From Rhipicephalus microplus (taxonomy: Eukaryota > Arthropoda > Arachnida > Ixodida > Ixodidae): a stretch of DNA of 64,000 nt. Positions within the stretch are counted from its first letter, which is position 1. Each line of letters opens with the position of its first letter. The stretch covers positions 238,810,088 through 238,874,087 of the forward strand of contig NC_134700.1 of the NCBI RefSeq assembly GCF_043290135.1. Reading direction: 5' to 3'. Of the stretch, positions 1 to 14,900 are shown one piece after another. The notes under the pieces are model-generated. The model saw only the letters and a list, made by a program, of their open reading frames with translations, had not been told where the DNA came from and did no database searches. The position numbers and the translations under genes are program-made.

Positions 1-37
1 TTGAGCATTTGGTCGTTGAAGTTTATATGACAGAGAT

Positions 38-278
38 TGATTGATTGATTTGTGGGGTTTAACGTCCCAAAACCACCATATGATTATGAGAGACGCCGTA
101 GTGGAGGGCTCCGGAAATTTTGACCACCTGGGGTTCTTTAACGTGCACCCAAATCTGAGCACACGGGCCTCGACATTTCCGCCTCCATCGGAAATGCAGC
201 CGCCGCAGCCGGGATTTGAACCCGCGACCTGCTGGTCAGCAGCCGAGTACCTTAGCCACTAGACCACCGCGGCGGGGC
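38..278 (-). repeat. Ruka-type tRNA-derived SINE, full length
   Basis: Read on the minus strand, the element starts with a tRNA-like head: an A-box region GGTCTAGTGGCTAAGG and a B-box-like GGTTCAAATCCC. A body containing GTGCACGTTAAAGAACCCC and GGTTTTGGGACGTTAAACCCC follows, ending in a short (CAAT)n tail. It is flanked by a perfect 14-bp duplication, TATATGACAGAGAT, at 24-37 and 279-292. The match to the tick Ruka SINE family is from memory of that family, not a search. Confidence 0.85.
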
Positions 279-292
279 TATATGACAGAGAT

Positions 293-2505
293 GCCAAGAG
301 TAACCACAGGGTTATAATCTCCTGTCACCATGTCTCCCATGGTTTTAATTTGTTCTGCCGTCTTGCTGTTCACTATTTTGCCGTTTGAAAAACAGCGGGT
401 AAGTATCTCTCTTATTCATAAAAGACGAAAAAAATCACTTAAAAGTGGTAGAAAAATATAAAAACATGGGTGTCCTCAGTCCGGGGCACTGCTTCGCGAA
501 AAGTTCTCCTAAATCCACATAGAACAATCTCTGGTGGAGAGTGGTTGCTGTGGTCATCTACTCAGTTCAGAAGGTATATGGGAGAGATAAAAGCTCTAGC
601 AACTATAGGGCTATCTCAGATGACATTGCCGTGAAATAAATAAATGATATGTGGCCAACATAATACGTCATCACTTGGCTTATGTGATACGGAGTGTTCG
701 ATACCGTGGCTTATACAGTGACTATGCAATGACCTTGATAACATAATGTGGGAACATATATACTGATGAATTATAACGTTAGTCGTGCCGTCATGTGAAT
801 ACGCATGGCGAAATATGTTTTATCAAAATACACCAAGCCGAATCAAATTCTGCACATTTGCCTGGACAGGTTACGTTATAGGTCTGTAACAAAACAATGT
901 GTTTTGCCTCCAACCATGGTCTATCTCTCCTGAATGATGGCAGCCCCACCTTTATTCGAGGTGTGCACGTATGGTAGCTGCCTTGATTTTACTTGCATCT
1001 CCAGCTCCTTGACCAGGTGTGTTAAGGGGTTCTCGGATACTGAGACGCACGATAGGGATCGCATTCCTACCTATCTTCACATAAAAGGGATGTATACTGC
1101 ATCGGGAGCTTAATATTTGCATTCCAAAGCCGTTGGCGAATCGATTACAATTAATAATCGCAAAGCCTATTTCAACGCTTCTGATGAGAACGCCCTTCAT
1201 GTGTGCGCGTGTGTGTACGTATCTGCGTTTTTCAATGTGAAACATTCGTAATGCAGACCTTACTGTGTGATGTCAGTGCACGTTAAGTAATGCAGATGGT
1301 CTAAATTTCTGGAGCCCTCCGTTGTGGTGTCTCTCATAATTGTATCGTGGCTTGGTATGTAAAGCTCTTGACAATATTGTTATTAACGTTAATATTTTGA
1401 TTATAATATTAACTTTCATTTGTGATTTCTTGATAGTGGGATTTTTTTTTCTGCGCGATTGGTTGCATGGCACAGCAATCACGGAGTGCAGTGAAGCAAC
1501 ATTTACAAACTGTTTTATATTTTTTAAAACCATATTCGTTCATTTCAAACCCTTAGAAATTTCGAACAATCAAAATTTGTGCTAAAGCGAATTCGAATCC
1601 TGTATTATCTCTTCGAGTATTCGAAGTGCCTGAGTAATCGTCAACCTTAATAATAATACGCCAGTTTTAGAACAGCTTTTAAAGAAAAGGCTGGTGTAGT
1701 CACTCTCCGCAGAGCACAAAACTTGCTTAGCGAGTGCATACTTGGGAAAATATTACGCCAGGAAGAAGCAAGTTACGCATACACGTTTTGTACGGTAATC
1801 CGAACGCCTTTCTTGAGATAAATTGACAGAATATTGACATATGTTGCACTGAAAAATAATCTTCTTTAGCGTGGAGAGTACTGCTTGTGATTATATCCGC
1901 TTGTGTGAGCGAGACAAAACAAGGTGAAAATAATGATTTACCTTCCAGCAAAGTTTACTTTCCGACTTGTTGAGCGAGTGATGATCTAACCCTTAATAAA
2001 ATCACAGAAAACAAAGGTGCAGCGGCACGGCGACTTAGCGCGTGAACCTAACTTACCAAGTCGGAATACGTGCCGCTAGCGGGGAAAGCAGTTTCCTTGC
2101 GCGTCCCAGCTCCTCACGAACGCCACTCTCCCACAATACTTGTCGCTTCCCCATGGCTGCTGGCGCGTGCGGTTATGATCGGGTAGAGCCTTTGAGATGT
2201 AGGGGAGTGGTACATGGTGCATGCAATGCCGGTGAGAGATGCTCGCACACTCAAGCACCAGGCGCTGACAGGGAAAACGCGAGAAGCGCTGAAGAGCTTT
2301 GATGTGAAGCCTCAAGTATTCAGAAGCTGCCCCTCGCACGCGCCTAATGATAACGACGTCGTTGTTCGCTAGACAGTGCGTTGAGTGCATCTTACGGGAT
2401 GATGCAACACGGTGGTGGCCGCAGAACATTGAACTCTGCTTGTTACGGGTGCGAACTGCTGATATAGTCATAAATATATACAGTAGGGCTGCCTCGTTTT
2501 GTTGT
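293..2505. other. No gene found
   Basis: AT-rich sequence with short random frames only. I see no splice-bounded exon, repeat family or structural RNA in it. Confidence 0.6.
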
Positions 2506-2685
2506 AGAGTGGACGTGAAGCCATGGACATGCACCGCTTTACTGGTTTGCAATGTACCTTGCGTCTTCCATTCTTGTACGTCTGCGTAGTTTGCAGAGTG
2601 TACGTGAAGCCATGGACATGCACCGCTTTACTGGTTTGCAATGTACCTTGTGTCTTCCATTCTTGTACGTCTGCGTAGTTTGCAG
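2506..2685. repeat. Tandem duplication of an 89-bp unit
   Basis: Unit 1 is 2506-2594 and unit 2 starts at 2595. They differ at only a few positions (for example GGACGTGAAG versus GTACGTGAAG, and CTTGCGTC versus CTTGTGTC). This is a recent local duplication with no coding content that I can support. Confidence 0.85.
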
Positions 2686-4028
2686 ATGTGGGGAAGTTGA
2701 GAGAGCTGGATAGGTGAAGGTAGGAGCTATCTTGCTCTCACTCTATTAGCTATAGTCTCCATATAAGGCTCGGTAATTCGGAAGGTGTACAAGCAAAAAT
2801 GGCAGACCAAGTTAACTGAAAAAACCTAGCTGTATAAAATTACACCGTTTCTCCGAAGGAGGCCAGGAGGTGATGCGGAGCATCGCAGTTGAGCAACAGT
2901 CGGCTGTTTTTTTTTTTTTTTTCAATCAAGAAGATCGCTAGCAGACGCTGTCTGCGTAGACACAGCGGGGAGCAATGCCCAGAGGAGAGGGGGAAGCGGG
3001 CGTGGGTTAGCAGACACCCCTGCCAGATAGTTTCCTAAATATACACTAGAGGAAACTTTGGCGCTTGTGTCTATGAGAGCTGCAACGCATGGCGCTTCAG
3101 GAAGCATGGGAATTATGGATAGTTCATCAATTTGCCTAGTCTTCGTATTTTATATTCCTTCTGGCTTCGCGTAGCTTGAAGCCGCTTCGTCACGAAACAA
3201 CAATTGGCTCATATTTGACAGTTACGCTTCACCACATTCACAATTTTAAAGTCATTTAAAATCACCATTTCAAATAAGCTCAAGAGGTTAAAAACAATTT
3301 GTTCGTTCGTTCGAAATAAAACAAAAACACAGCAATGGACGAAGCCACAAGTGCGTTGGCCGCCCACAAGCGAAGTCTATGCAATACCCATAATTCCCAT
3401 GGTCCCAGAACGATCGCCGCGCCAGAGTCCCCTGTAGTAATTTTAGGAAACTGCGAGGCAGAAGAGGGGGAGCGTAAGAGAAGAGAGAGAGAGGGGAGGG
3501 ATGCGCATGCACAATGGGGGAGCGAGCGCAAGCAGGTGGTAGAAGAGTAGTGGAGAAAGTAATGCGCAGATGTCAGATATAAGGAGGAGTGTTGCGCTGG
3601 CATAGTGTGGGTCCAGACGGCGGACACGTTATATACTCGCGAGCAAGAGATGCTCCGCATCTAGAACAACTATATCTCAACAGATTCACGCGAGCAACTT
3701 GACACAATGGCTGCATGGAGTCAGAGTGCAAACAGGAGGAGGAGGGGGTGTTGTGATGGTAATAACCTATGTGGAGTTTGGACAGCAAGGAGGGAAGATG
3801 TCTGAGTATATGCGTACGTGCACGCGTTTTGTGTTTGTACGCGCGTGGAGGTGCGTTCAATTACATGCGATATACAACCACAAATGCAGCGCCTATACTT
3901 GCAAACGCGAAAAGGGTCATGACTTTTGCACACATATTTCCACCTCCATGAAAGCGGCGATGATTCTGAAGTGCGCATTGCTATATTAAAAGCGAAGCAT
4001 TTCTTTGTGTACTGCAAGCAATTATGGC
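2686..4028. other. No gene found
   Basis: A T-run near 2910 and a purine-rich patch near 3460-3545. The short overlapping frames have no family resemblance. Confidence 0.6.
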
Positions 4029-4470
<442 letters not shown>

Positions 4471-4474
4471 TCCG

Positions 4475-4625
4475 CTACGTCTTGGTACTTTCGTGATCAC
4501 CTCCTTTCTTTATGTAGACCAAAACTGGTATCGTAGGGTGAAAGGTTCTGATCAACATGACGGTCTGGTGAACACATGTGTCGTGTTAAAGTCTCACCGC
4601 ATGCGTCATCAAACCCTTTGTTACA
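4475..4625. repeat. Older repeat, copy A
   Basis: The stretch after the first (ATCT)n tract (TACGTCTTGGTACTTTCGTG and onward, including ACCAAAACTGGTATCGTAGGG) is visibly homologous to the stretch after the second tract (copy B: 4976-5036 plus 5295-5420, split by a Ruka SINE). Identity looks roughly two-thirds to three-quarters by eye. Confidence 0.6.
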
Positions 4626-4626
4626 C

Positions 4627-4701
4627 CACCAGCGCAGCGGGGCACCAGCGCAGCGGGGCACCAGCGCACCAGCGCACCATTACACCAGCGCAGCGGGGCA
4701 A
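4627..4701. repeat. Short minisatellite, unit CACCAGCGCAGCGGGG
   Basis: Two complete and several partial copies of a CACCAGCGCAGCGGGG-type unit in tandem, with shortened CACCAGCG units between them. Confidence 0.75.
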
Positions 4702-4760
4702 GGGCAAAACAGTTGTTAAATTTGAGGCAATCATTTGGGTGGAGAAAATGCTCTTTGAGG

Positions 4761-4975
<215 letters not shown>

Positions 4976-5036
4976 CTTACGTCTCGGTGCTCTCGCAAGC
5001 ACCCCCTTAACTTGGCGTGAACCAATATCAGTATGG

Positions 5037-5280
5037 ATTAATTTGATTGATTTGTGGAGTTTAACGTCCCAAAACCACCTTATGATTATGAGAGACGCCG
5101 TAGTGGAGGGCTCCGGAAATTTCGACCACCTGGGGTTCTTTAACGTGCACCCAAATCTGAGCACACGGGCCTACAACATTTCCGCCTCCATTGAAAATGC
5201 CGCCGCCGCAGCCGGGATTTTATCCCGCGACCTGCGGGTCAGCAGCCGAGTACCTTAGCCACTAGACCACCGCAGAGGGG
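5037..5280 (-). repeat. Ruka-type SINE, full length
   Basis: Same tRNA-like head and body as the copy at 38-278, in minus orientation. A perfect 14-bp target duplication, CAATATCAGTATGG, lies at 5023-5036 and 5281-5294. It was inserted into an older repeat that adjoins the second (ATCT)n tract. Confidence 0.85.
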
Positions 5281-5499
5281 CAATATCAGTATGGCAGGGT
5301 AAAATGATTTGACGAATATAACGCGCTGGTCAGGACATGAGTATTCTCACTATCCCATCTCGTACGTCGTCAAAGACTTAATGCTGGACAGTGGCACATA
5401 CCCGAGGGTGGGTATGTGCACTGCTATGCGGATGTGTGCCACAGGTGATTGACACCTTGTATCTATCCAGGATTGACGAGAACACACATGGGGAATTTT

Positions 5500-5650
5500 A
5501 ACGCGTGAGCGTTAAGACAAATCTGACATCGGCAGTGTCGACCCGACGAATGCAAAGAATGAATGTCAGGGTCCGAGCTGAAGTTTGACGCAAGCATTGT
5601 ATGTGAAAATCAAGCATTCTACCACTGATCCACGTCAGGTCTCGGAACTA
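5500..5650 (-). repeat. Possible second tRNA-derived SINE family
   Basis: On the minus strand a tRNA-like start (GTGGATCAGTGGTAGAATGC) is followed within about 120 bases by TTAACGCTCACGCGTTAAAA. The same two landmarks recur in the element at 55310-55562, so I read both as members of one family. The B-box is poor and the limits are approximate. Confidence 0.42.
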
Positions 5651-7494
5651 CTTTTCAAGTTAACCCCAATAGAGAGAAAGAGATTGAAATGGTAGAACAA
5701 ATAAACCCTAATGTTCATGAAACGTCAATTGTGGTTGCAGTGCTGGCTGTCCAATTTTATAAACATTACATATGTATTCATTGGATACAGCCGTCACGTC
5801 GGGTTGACGTGAACTGCATTTAGGTGCCATGCGCATAAGTTTATTTAAGTAGCAGTGTCCACGACTACCATCCTCGCCAGCACCAGAGCATCATATGAGC
5901 TTATCGCTCCTGGTGTAGCTAATTCTCATGTTCCTGTTGGGATCTGTCGAGTTTTTTTTTTCTTGTTGACACGCTCGGGCAGTACCTTACCTGCAGCCTC
6001 GATTAATTGAATTACGTACAAAAATTTTGCTCTCGACGATAATGCGATGCGTTAAGCACGAGCGATTCGAGTCGCGCAAGAACCATACTCCACTCACGCC
6101 GTTTCTCGTTCTGCACATGGCAGAGACGATTGCGCGCTGGCATTGCAACAGCGCTCGTTGAAGACGAAGCCTTCAGACAATGTGATAACACAGTGTATAT
6201 CCATAGTTGTTCCACGAGGCGTGAAGTGAAAAGAACCTTCGTGCGCTGTTCGTTTGGGCGAGTTTGCTAACTATAGGCGCGCGCCTGCGGATTCCGAAAA
6301 ACCACGGATGGCTTTCGGACGAGGGCCTTCATCGTTGGATCGATTATTGACCCATACTGGCCGCTTTTGTTCTCGATCAATGAGCGCAAGGACGGCGAAT
6401 CCCTCGCCCAAGTGTGCGAGCAACGTGAAAGAACATAGTTTAACCATGAATAAAATAGAGACGACAATGGCGATGAGGGCTACAAAGCGATGGCCGAAAA
6501 CGATCTTCCGGAAGAGACGAAAGTAAACGGAGAAATTCGCTTTCTGGAGCTAGAAGTATACAAATATATACAGAAAAATAAAGCCCACGGGATATTCTCG
6601 AAAACGCAAGGCCATTACGAACTTGCAGGAAGCTTAAATAAGAAAAAAATAATAAAAGCTTGTCAGTGTTTCTGCAGTTTAGTTTAGTTTTAGGAAAAAA
6701 ACTTCATCCCCTAAAAGTTGTTAAAACACGTTATGGTATTGTTATATTTTTTGTGTCACTGTTCGTTCTAGCTTCGGTTTGGGTCCTGTCGAGATAGTTG
6801 TAAATGTGGAAACGGCAAACATTTGGTTCATTTCATAGAGAAAAAAATGCGGATAGTGCCATTGGCAGATTTTATGACAAAGGAACCGAGGAACAAGAGC
6901 TCGTTAGCTGGAGCAGCCGATGACCCTCTCTAAAACCGTAGTTCGAAAGCTGTTTTTACTTTCAGCCGGCGCTAATACTTGGTCAGATATTACGCAATGA
7001 TATGAATTCTGGTCGTATTAAGGACATCGTATATTTTTTTATAGGCCCGCAATTATTGCCCGTAGAAAGCTCGCGAGGCTGTTACTGTCTTATAAAAACT
7101 GTATCGACAGAGAGGCCCATAGAATGTGATTACTTTGCCTCATGGTAGCTATTTGAAAGTTTTCGTGGCCTTTACTTGTTTACGTGGAGGCTACATGGAG
7201 GTGATTGAAGCGTGGTATGTTGTTGTATATGCTCGAATTTACTTGTTGCTTTTATTTGTCCTTGTCAAAGCAGTGGCGTTAGTTTTAAATAACCTCTTTC
7301 TCGACCACTACCGGTCAAGACTATTGTTGCTACGTAAGATACCTTCGTAAAATAACATCTTGGTAAAATTGTATCCTTGGCCCTACTGGAACGTCATTAT
7401 CGTGTGCGTCAAACTGCAACTAGAGTAAGAATAAAAAAAAAAGCACAGCATATCCTCAGAGTGAATGATGATGAGTTGGGCCAAGCGTCCTTCA
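5651..7494. other. No gene found
   Basis: Unique-looking non-coding sequence. The short frames around 6012-6690 show no domain or splice context. Confidence 0.55.
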
Positions 7495-7605
7495 GCCCGT
7501 TCGTGCTTCCGTTCGTTCGTGCGTCCGTCCATCCGTACGTCCGCGCGTCCGTCCATCTGTCCGTCCGTCTTCTAGTCTGCCTGTCTCTCTGTCCGTGCGT
7601 CCATA
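7495..7605. repeat. Degenerate (CGTC/CGTT/CGTG)n tract
   Basis: Runs of GTTCGTGCGTCCGTCC-type tetramers with drift. A similar tract is at 22590-22665. No gene call is made from the frames it leaves open. Confidence 0.8.
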
Positions 7606-7759
7606 TAGTGAACACCCCAAGTACAATCTCGCATCCCTTGCGGCACACACATGCTCTAGAGCGGGTATGTGCTAGCGGTGACAACGTACAACAACATAGG
7701 AGGAGGCACAGACCCACGCCTTAAGGAGCTTCGCCCCAAAAAACACAAACACAATTTTG

Positions 7760-7904
7760 CTAAGGCACGTTGCTGGGCTAGTTGGTTGAGGTTCATCGTT
7801 CCTATAGGTATAGCGCACCAAGTAAACACTCTTTGCGTTTCTGTGTGTGTGTGTGCTGTGCCTTTTTTGTGTCCTTGTCGTGGTGATTTATACACAAATG
7901 AATG
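7760..7904. repeat. Diverged foldback element related to 43648-43832
   Basis: It starts CTAAGGCACGTTGCTGGGCTAG and contains TATAGCGCACC on the left and GTCCTTGTCGTGGTG on the right, around a GT-rich core. The landmarks and order match the perfect foldback at 43648-43832, but the arms no longer pair well. Confidence 0.65.
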
Positions 7905-10900
7905 ACAAGCGCAAACGAGAGTCGTTTGGTGTAAAAATGAACAACGCCGGGACATACTCAACGTGCGAATCCCGTTGCGGTATATGACCCCACGTATCGA
8001 TCATCAATGCGTTGTGGTATACACACGTTTTGTTAATATAATTAAGTGAATAGTATTGCTTTACGTAGTAACCGCACACTGGTTCGCCCAATTGCGAGGC
8101 TCCTGACACGCAATGAGGTTAAAGACAACGCTTGCACTCGGCATCTTTATCGCAATCAGTTTAATTTATGTACATTGCAGGAGGAAGGCCCTCTCAGGCG
8201 ATGTCCGATAACTCTTTTCATACAAATACCCATCCCGACTCAATCTAGGCGAATTATCACAGCCTTGCATAAAAACAAGCTAGAATGTCTCCAGTACTGT
8301 GCCCAAAAGGACGCACTATACAAAGCCTACTGAATTCTCCTCCTACTGAATAGTCCGCGCTGCTCACACAATAGCTTTCGCGTATAGACTTTTTGATTAG
8401 AATGGCTGCGTAAAAGAGTGTCGTGTCATTCGATAGTTCTTGGAGATTTCAAACTGCAATACAGACTGTCACAAACGTTATCATATCATCTGTTCGTTAT
8501 TACAGCCACCATTTTTTTTTCTGTAACCAAATAGAAGGGGCGGAGTCTACGACACAAAGGTCAGCAAGCAGGACGTGCAAAAGAAATAGACAAAGAAAAA
8601 AAGACAAGGCGAGGGAGAGAGAAAAAAAGGAAGAGGACAACCTTCTCTTAAGAAAAGAAGCGCTAATAAAACAACCCAGACTAAGACTTAGGGGGTCACG
8701 AAGCGGTATTACTTTATTCGAAGTGCGTAGAGGTTCGTTTGTGGATGTACGACTTGTTTGCTTTTTTTTTGCCGGGCAACGTGTCACCACGCAGCTTTGA
8801 TTAACTCTTATTGCGTCTTCGTAATGAAGAAGCGAAGCTGACAAGCCGGCTGCCGCCACCGCAACGTCTCCAGAATCTTTCCCTTCGCTTTAGATTGGCG
8901 TGTTGGTTAGCTGACCAACCGCTGTGGCTGCACCAGTTCACTTCCCGCTGCCATTTGACTTTTTTTTGTTTACTTCGACCACATCTCTCAGTACCCGCTG
9001 CTTTCTCAGAATGCGCGTTAGTCTCGGCTGCAATTTCCGCTAGAAACTCGGTCAGCCAACTCCCCCGCGGGGCCGCTCCGTCAAGCCGAGAAGTTCACCC
9101 GGTCACTTGTTCTCAGCCAGTTGAGACTACTCTAGGAGCACTTTTCTCCGGCCCAGTATGTACACTTGCGGCCGCAAGTGCAGCTCAGTTGCAGAGTGAA
9201 CCAGTGCTTTCCGGAGTGATTAGGCTAGTGTGATAGCGGCGCTGCAGTTCCGCAACGTTAAACAGCAGTGTGCGGATAGAAGACAAATTGTGTTCGCCAG
9301 CAAATTATAGTCGTTCCCACCCTTCTGTAATCAAATTCGGCTGTGCGGGGGATCTGGCGGAAAAGCTGAGTGTGCGCGTATGGCAGAGAATAATGTGTGA
9401 TGTGGAAACCGCAGCGAGCATGTTTTTTTATTATAGATTGTAGACCAGTGACCGCGCGCGTCTTTTACGGTGAGAAATGACTCGGGCCTATGCGAAGTAG
9501 GAACGATGCGTAGATCCATAGCTGCTGCATTGCGAAGAAGAATCACATTACTGATGCATTCGCGAGTACGTCATAACCTCGTAGACGCTCTTTTGGCTCG
9601 TTTATATCTCTCGCTGCCTTTGCGTATGTGTAAAGAGGTAGTATTGAACGAAACCTATGAAAGAGAATTGGGGATTATAGACGTAGATTGAGACGCATGT
9701 TATTTGTTTTGCAGCACAAGATGTGCTTGTCCTGATGCTAAAAAATACTTACCTGATTTGAGGCTCTTCTGGCAGCTCGCGCTGTCTTATGGCCCCGGAG
9801 AGAAATGTGGCGCTTTCTATTGAATCGTTTCTGTGTCGCTGTCCTCGATTTGCCTCAGAGAGAAATACATACTTGCCGGTGCATTGCGGCGATTGGAAAA
9901 TTGGCATCTTTCTATGCAGGTGCTATTACAGCACCGTCCACATCTCTCGACAGGCCACAAGGCAGTGAAAGCACTGTTGTGCGTTTTGGGGACTACAGGT
10001 TCGGGTCAACGCGTCTGACTAGCAGTGGAGTTCTACGCGCTGCTGTGAATTTACCGTGTCCCTTTTTTCCCTTCTCTTTCCTCGTCCCTCATTCTCAAAC
10101 TTATTGTCCCCTTCCTTAATCGCCCAATGTATTGTAGCCAACTGGATTATTATCTGGTTAATCTCTCTGCCTTTTTTTTTCCATTTGCTTCCTTCTCTCA
10201 TTTAATTAGTATGCATGTGATAAAGCTTGAAGCAGGTCATTTGTAGCGAACAGGATATGCATAATATTCCTTGTTTATTGTAATGCGATTGATGTCACCA
10301 ATATAGCGCGAAAAGAAAAAAAAAACGTTGAGAGCGAAAATACTGGATAATGTCGCATGATATTGCCATTTTCACACCAATAAATGAATTCTTTCATGGG
10401 TCAAGTGATTTCTGGTCAGCCGGGAGAGCTGTCAGCGCTTGCAACTTTTCAAGAACCATGTTTTATGCTCCACGCCAATAGCCTGCAAGTTACGTCGATT
10501 TAATTATTGTGATGCGATGTTACATTGAAAATGGCGTCGGTAATCTTTAGTTTAAGACTTGGACAGTTTAGTGAGAATGAATATGAACACCAATAACGTT
10601 TGACAGTTTAGTTTGCAACCCTTAACACAGACGGTCTGTAGACCTCTAAACTAAAAAAAAAAACATGTTCCGGAAAGGCGTTTATACCAGTTGAAAAGTG
10701 ACAAACGAGTCACCCTGTCTGGTAAGGTCACATCGTTCTTTTTTTTTCCTCAGGGGGGGATGAGGAGGGTTGAGCGCGAATGACAGAAAACTGAGACACA
10801 AAAATTGCAACTTTTCTTTTATGTTGCGTGCTTTGAAACTTCCCAATACCATGAATTCATATCAACAGTACCCGTTATCCATTCTTCTGTGAAGGAACCC

Positions 10901-11189
10901 TGCAGGTACATGAAATATACGAACCACTTTATCAACTGCCTCTTGGGAAGCTAAACAGATAAGTTATTGCACTGTTCATGGCTACGCCATAAACGAACAT
11001 TTATGGCGTAGACATAAATTTTTCACGAAGTCAAGGTCTCGGTGAGGCACCTCTTGCGCATATAGTGCGCATTGTTAATCGATTACGTTGTCTGTGCCCA
11101 CAGTTAGATGAAGGTAGAAAAGACGAAATTAAACACTCTCATTCGCAAAGACATTAAAAAAGTTCTTGGCCTAGCACACAAAATCAATA
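7905..11189. other. No gene found
   Basis: It contains a strong purine tract (about 8570-8655). The frame at 8811-9233 is CpG-moderate but has no recognisable product. A 5' exon of the receptor could in principle lie here, but I could not pick one. Confidence 0.5.
10982..11011. other. 12-bp perfect hairpin
   Basis: CTACGCCATAAA and TTTATGGCGTAG around CGAACA. No role can be assigned. Confidence 0.7.
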
Positions 11190-11992
<803 letters not shown>

Positions 11993-14900
11993 AGGCGCAG
12001 TTGCGTACGTACTCATTACGACCTAAACATAACGATGCAAACATGAAGATATACATCAATTGCGCTTTTGCGCAGAAGGCGTTTCTTCGAGACCCCACGC
12101 ACAACATTCCTAGGCGCAGAGATCAATCGAAGGAGCTTCGTTGAGTGTATTTTTACAACCTTTTCTTTTCCGTAGCAGAAAATTGTATGATCTTATATAA
12201 ACTTTGCTCGCCAAAGGACGAGGTGCACACACGCTTTCATTGGTGATAAAGACAATATACAATGCGACCACCTGATTTGCTCCCCTGAGAGGCTGAGATC
12301 ATTAGTTTCCTTTATGTTTCGCGATAGACTGGAGTGATTTATTGCTCTTCGGAAGAGCTACGTGTCAAGCATATCACAAGAGGGCGGAAACTATCACTGG
12401 CTCCACATACAGAGAAGACGACGATTGTTCGCGTTGGCCTCGCAGGTAATCTGTGGGTCGCTGACTGCTTCTATCATTGACATGCCATCGTCGTTTTTGT
12501 TAAGTCATAATTTGTGTGTATGTAGTCTACAATCATGCAGTGGGTTTTATTTATGTCTTGAAGTGCGCTCGTGAGCAGCTCAAGACAAGTGGTTGTACGG
12601 GCAAGCATCTGAACATGTTGACACACCAGTAATGACATTCGGTGAGAATTGGCCGTATCGAAATGCAGTCTAATGCATTGAAGGATTTGACGAGCAATAA
12701 ACCCCGCACGTGTGGCCCGTTACCAAATACAAAATTGCTCAATCTGTGAACTTAGAATTCACACAATCAATTCAATCCTCTCTCAGGCCACGAAAGGTTG
12801 ACAACATTCGCGTGGAAAGTTATCGCCGAGTCCTGAAACATTTCGCTGAGCAGCGTGATGCTTAACGGCGTGACACTATATTTTCCACTGTCTGTGTGAT
12901 GCATAGCAAAGCAACGACCGACACTGTCTCGAACGCACTTATGGCATCGATAAGACGTGTTATAAAGGTTTAAACAGATTTTCCTCAGGTTTTTATCGAA
13001 AGGATGGAATGCGATGCACCTAGGTTCACTTGTACAAAAGTTTCAATACCACGGCACGCAGTAACCGAGTATTCCCACTGCTTCGACAGGCAGCCTTTAA
13101 CTTATCAGGCTCATTGGAAAACGTGCTGAAAGGTGCTGTAAACTTTGACCAAATACATGGGAGCATGAATTCATTGTTTTCTGAGATTTACTGATCTACA
13201 AAAATTTCACACCGACTGCACACGTTCCTTTTCAACTCGAGACAACGAGCACGGTAACTGCATGATGCTATTGGACATTTCTACTCCGTCGTGCATATTT
13301 TACATCATTCACACAGACGCCTATATACACTGCTAACTCCTGCGAAAGCCCCGCCAACGCAACGCAAGCGTTCATTCCCACGACCATGCGCGCGGAAAGA
13401 AGAGCGAAGCAAAGAGCGGACGGCGCGATGTCACGCATATCGAATGCGAAGCGACGCGCACGCAAGCTAACCGCTTCGCGACGCGACCGTGCAAACAACG
13501 GTGCATACTCGGGAAGTGAAGAGATGAGCGATACGCTACCGCTCACAGGAAGCTGAGGTATGCAGCTTTCGGCGGAGTGCAAATTATTTAGACCAGGTGC
13601 GCTGGGAAAGGGGTGCGAGTGAGCGTTAAAGAAAACGAGAGTTCATTGCTAGGCTGCGACTATAAAGTGTGGCGGTTTGTGGTTGTCGCCGCCGCCGCCA
13701 CCACTGCTGTGCGTAGAGGTGAAGAAAAGTGGCCCCGCGAGGCAATTACGCTTAATGGCGGGAGAAAACAAGTGTCAGCGAATGTAGACGGTGGATGAAC
13801 GATTGGAGGGTGCGTATGCGGTGATGTAATAACGAGAGACACCGGCGGGGTCGTTCGGCTTGACCACTCGAGCGTGATTGGGAGGATCACCTCGTTGTTA
13901 AGGGGCAGTGGCGAGATGAAAAGGGTGGGCTCGTATCTTTGCGCTGGACTGGCCCTCCGGTTCGAGTTTGGCCTCGCTTTCGCGTTTTTGTTTTTTGTTT
14001 TGGACGTTCGCCGGCCTTTTGTCCCAATACCGAGAGTAATTGAGTTACAACACGAGATGAAAACGGGAGGCGTGTTCTGGCGGTGCCTGCTTTTACAATG
14101 TATATGACTTAGTACACGCGTGTTGAGGTTTTCTTTTGTTTTTTCGTCGTTTATACTTGGCGTGTTGGGTGTGGTGGCCTCATGACTTATCGCTCGTCAG
14201 CCCTCGATCTTTTTTATTGCAGAGGCATGTGCTCATATACTGGGAAGTTAAATAGGGCGAAAACATAAAATAAAAATAAATATACAAAGAAGTCAGCTTG
14301 TTACGATGTGAAAGGCGATAAAAAACTCGGCGAGATTGATGTTAGTGTTTCTGCTGCCGACGACGCCTGTGTTCTTCGCTCTTGCTTTGATGTGCTCGCG
14401 CTTCTCTTCGTGTACAGGCGCTAAATTGATTTCATGCGCATAAAAATTTCATACGGTGCACTTCCTACTTACCCCTCTCCTTTTTTTGAATGATAAAGTT
14501 ATCTTAGAAAGCCAAGTAACAATTGATGTCTGCACAGATCAACTACATGAGGATGAAAGGCCGGACGAGGAGCCTAGTTTGAGCAATGCAGTTTACGGGA
14601 GCTCAAAATACCGACTTAGGCACGCTTGCTGAAATGTAGATTTAAAGAAAAATGTTAAGTATATCACGTTAATTATGTATGGGAAGGTAAGAGAGAAAAG
14701 AAAGTGCGGAGCCTAAGTATTTAAGACAGGGATCGGCTATGTGACCCTGAGGGGGTCGAAGGGAGTTGCATAGAGACGTGAGTGGGAAGATGGAAAAGTT
14801 AGGATACACGGACACGGGCTGACATTGTCAAAGACCGGAACACCAAGTGCACTGGAATAAGATGAATAGACGAGGACGCGAACGGCCTCGTCTAGCTATC

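Noticed and set aside
8811..9233. 140-codon frame as a possible 5' exon
   Set aside because: No signal peptide, no recognisable domain, and no donor that would give phase 1 convincingly.
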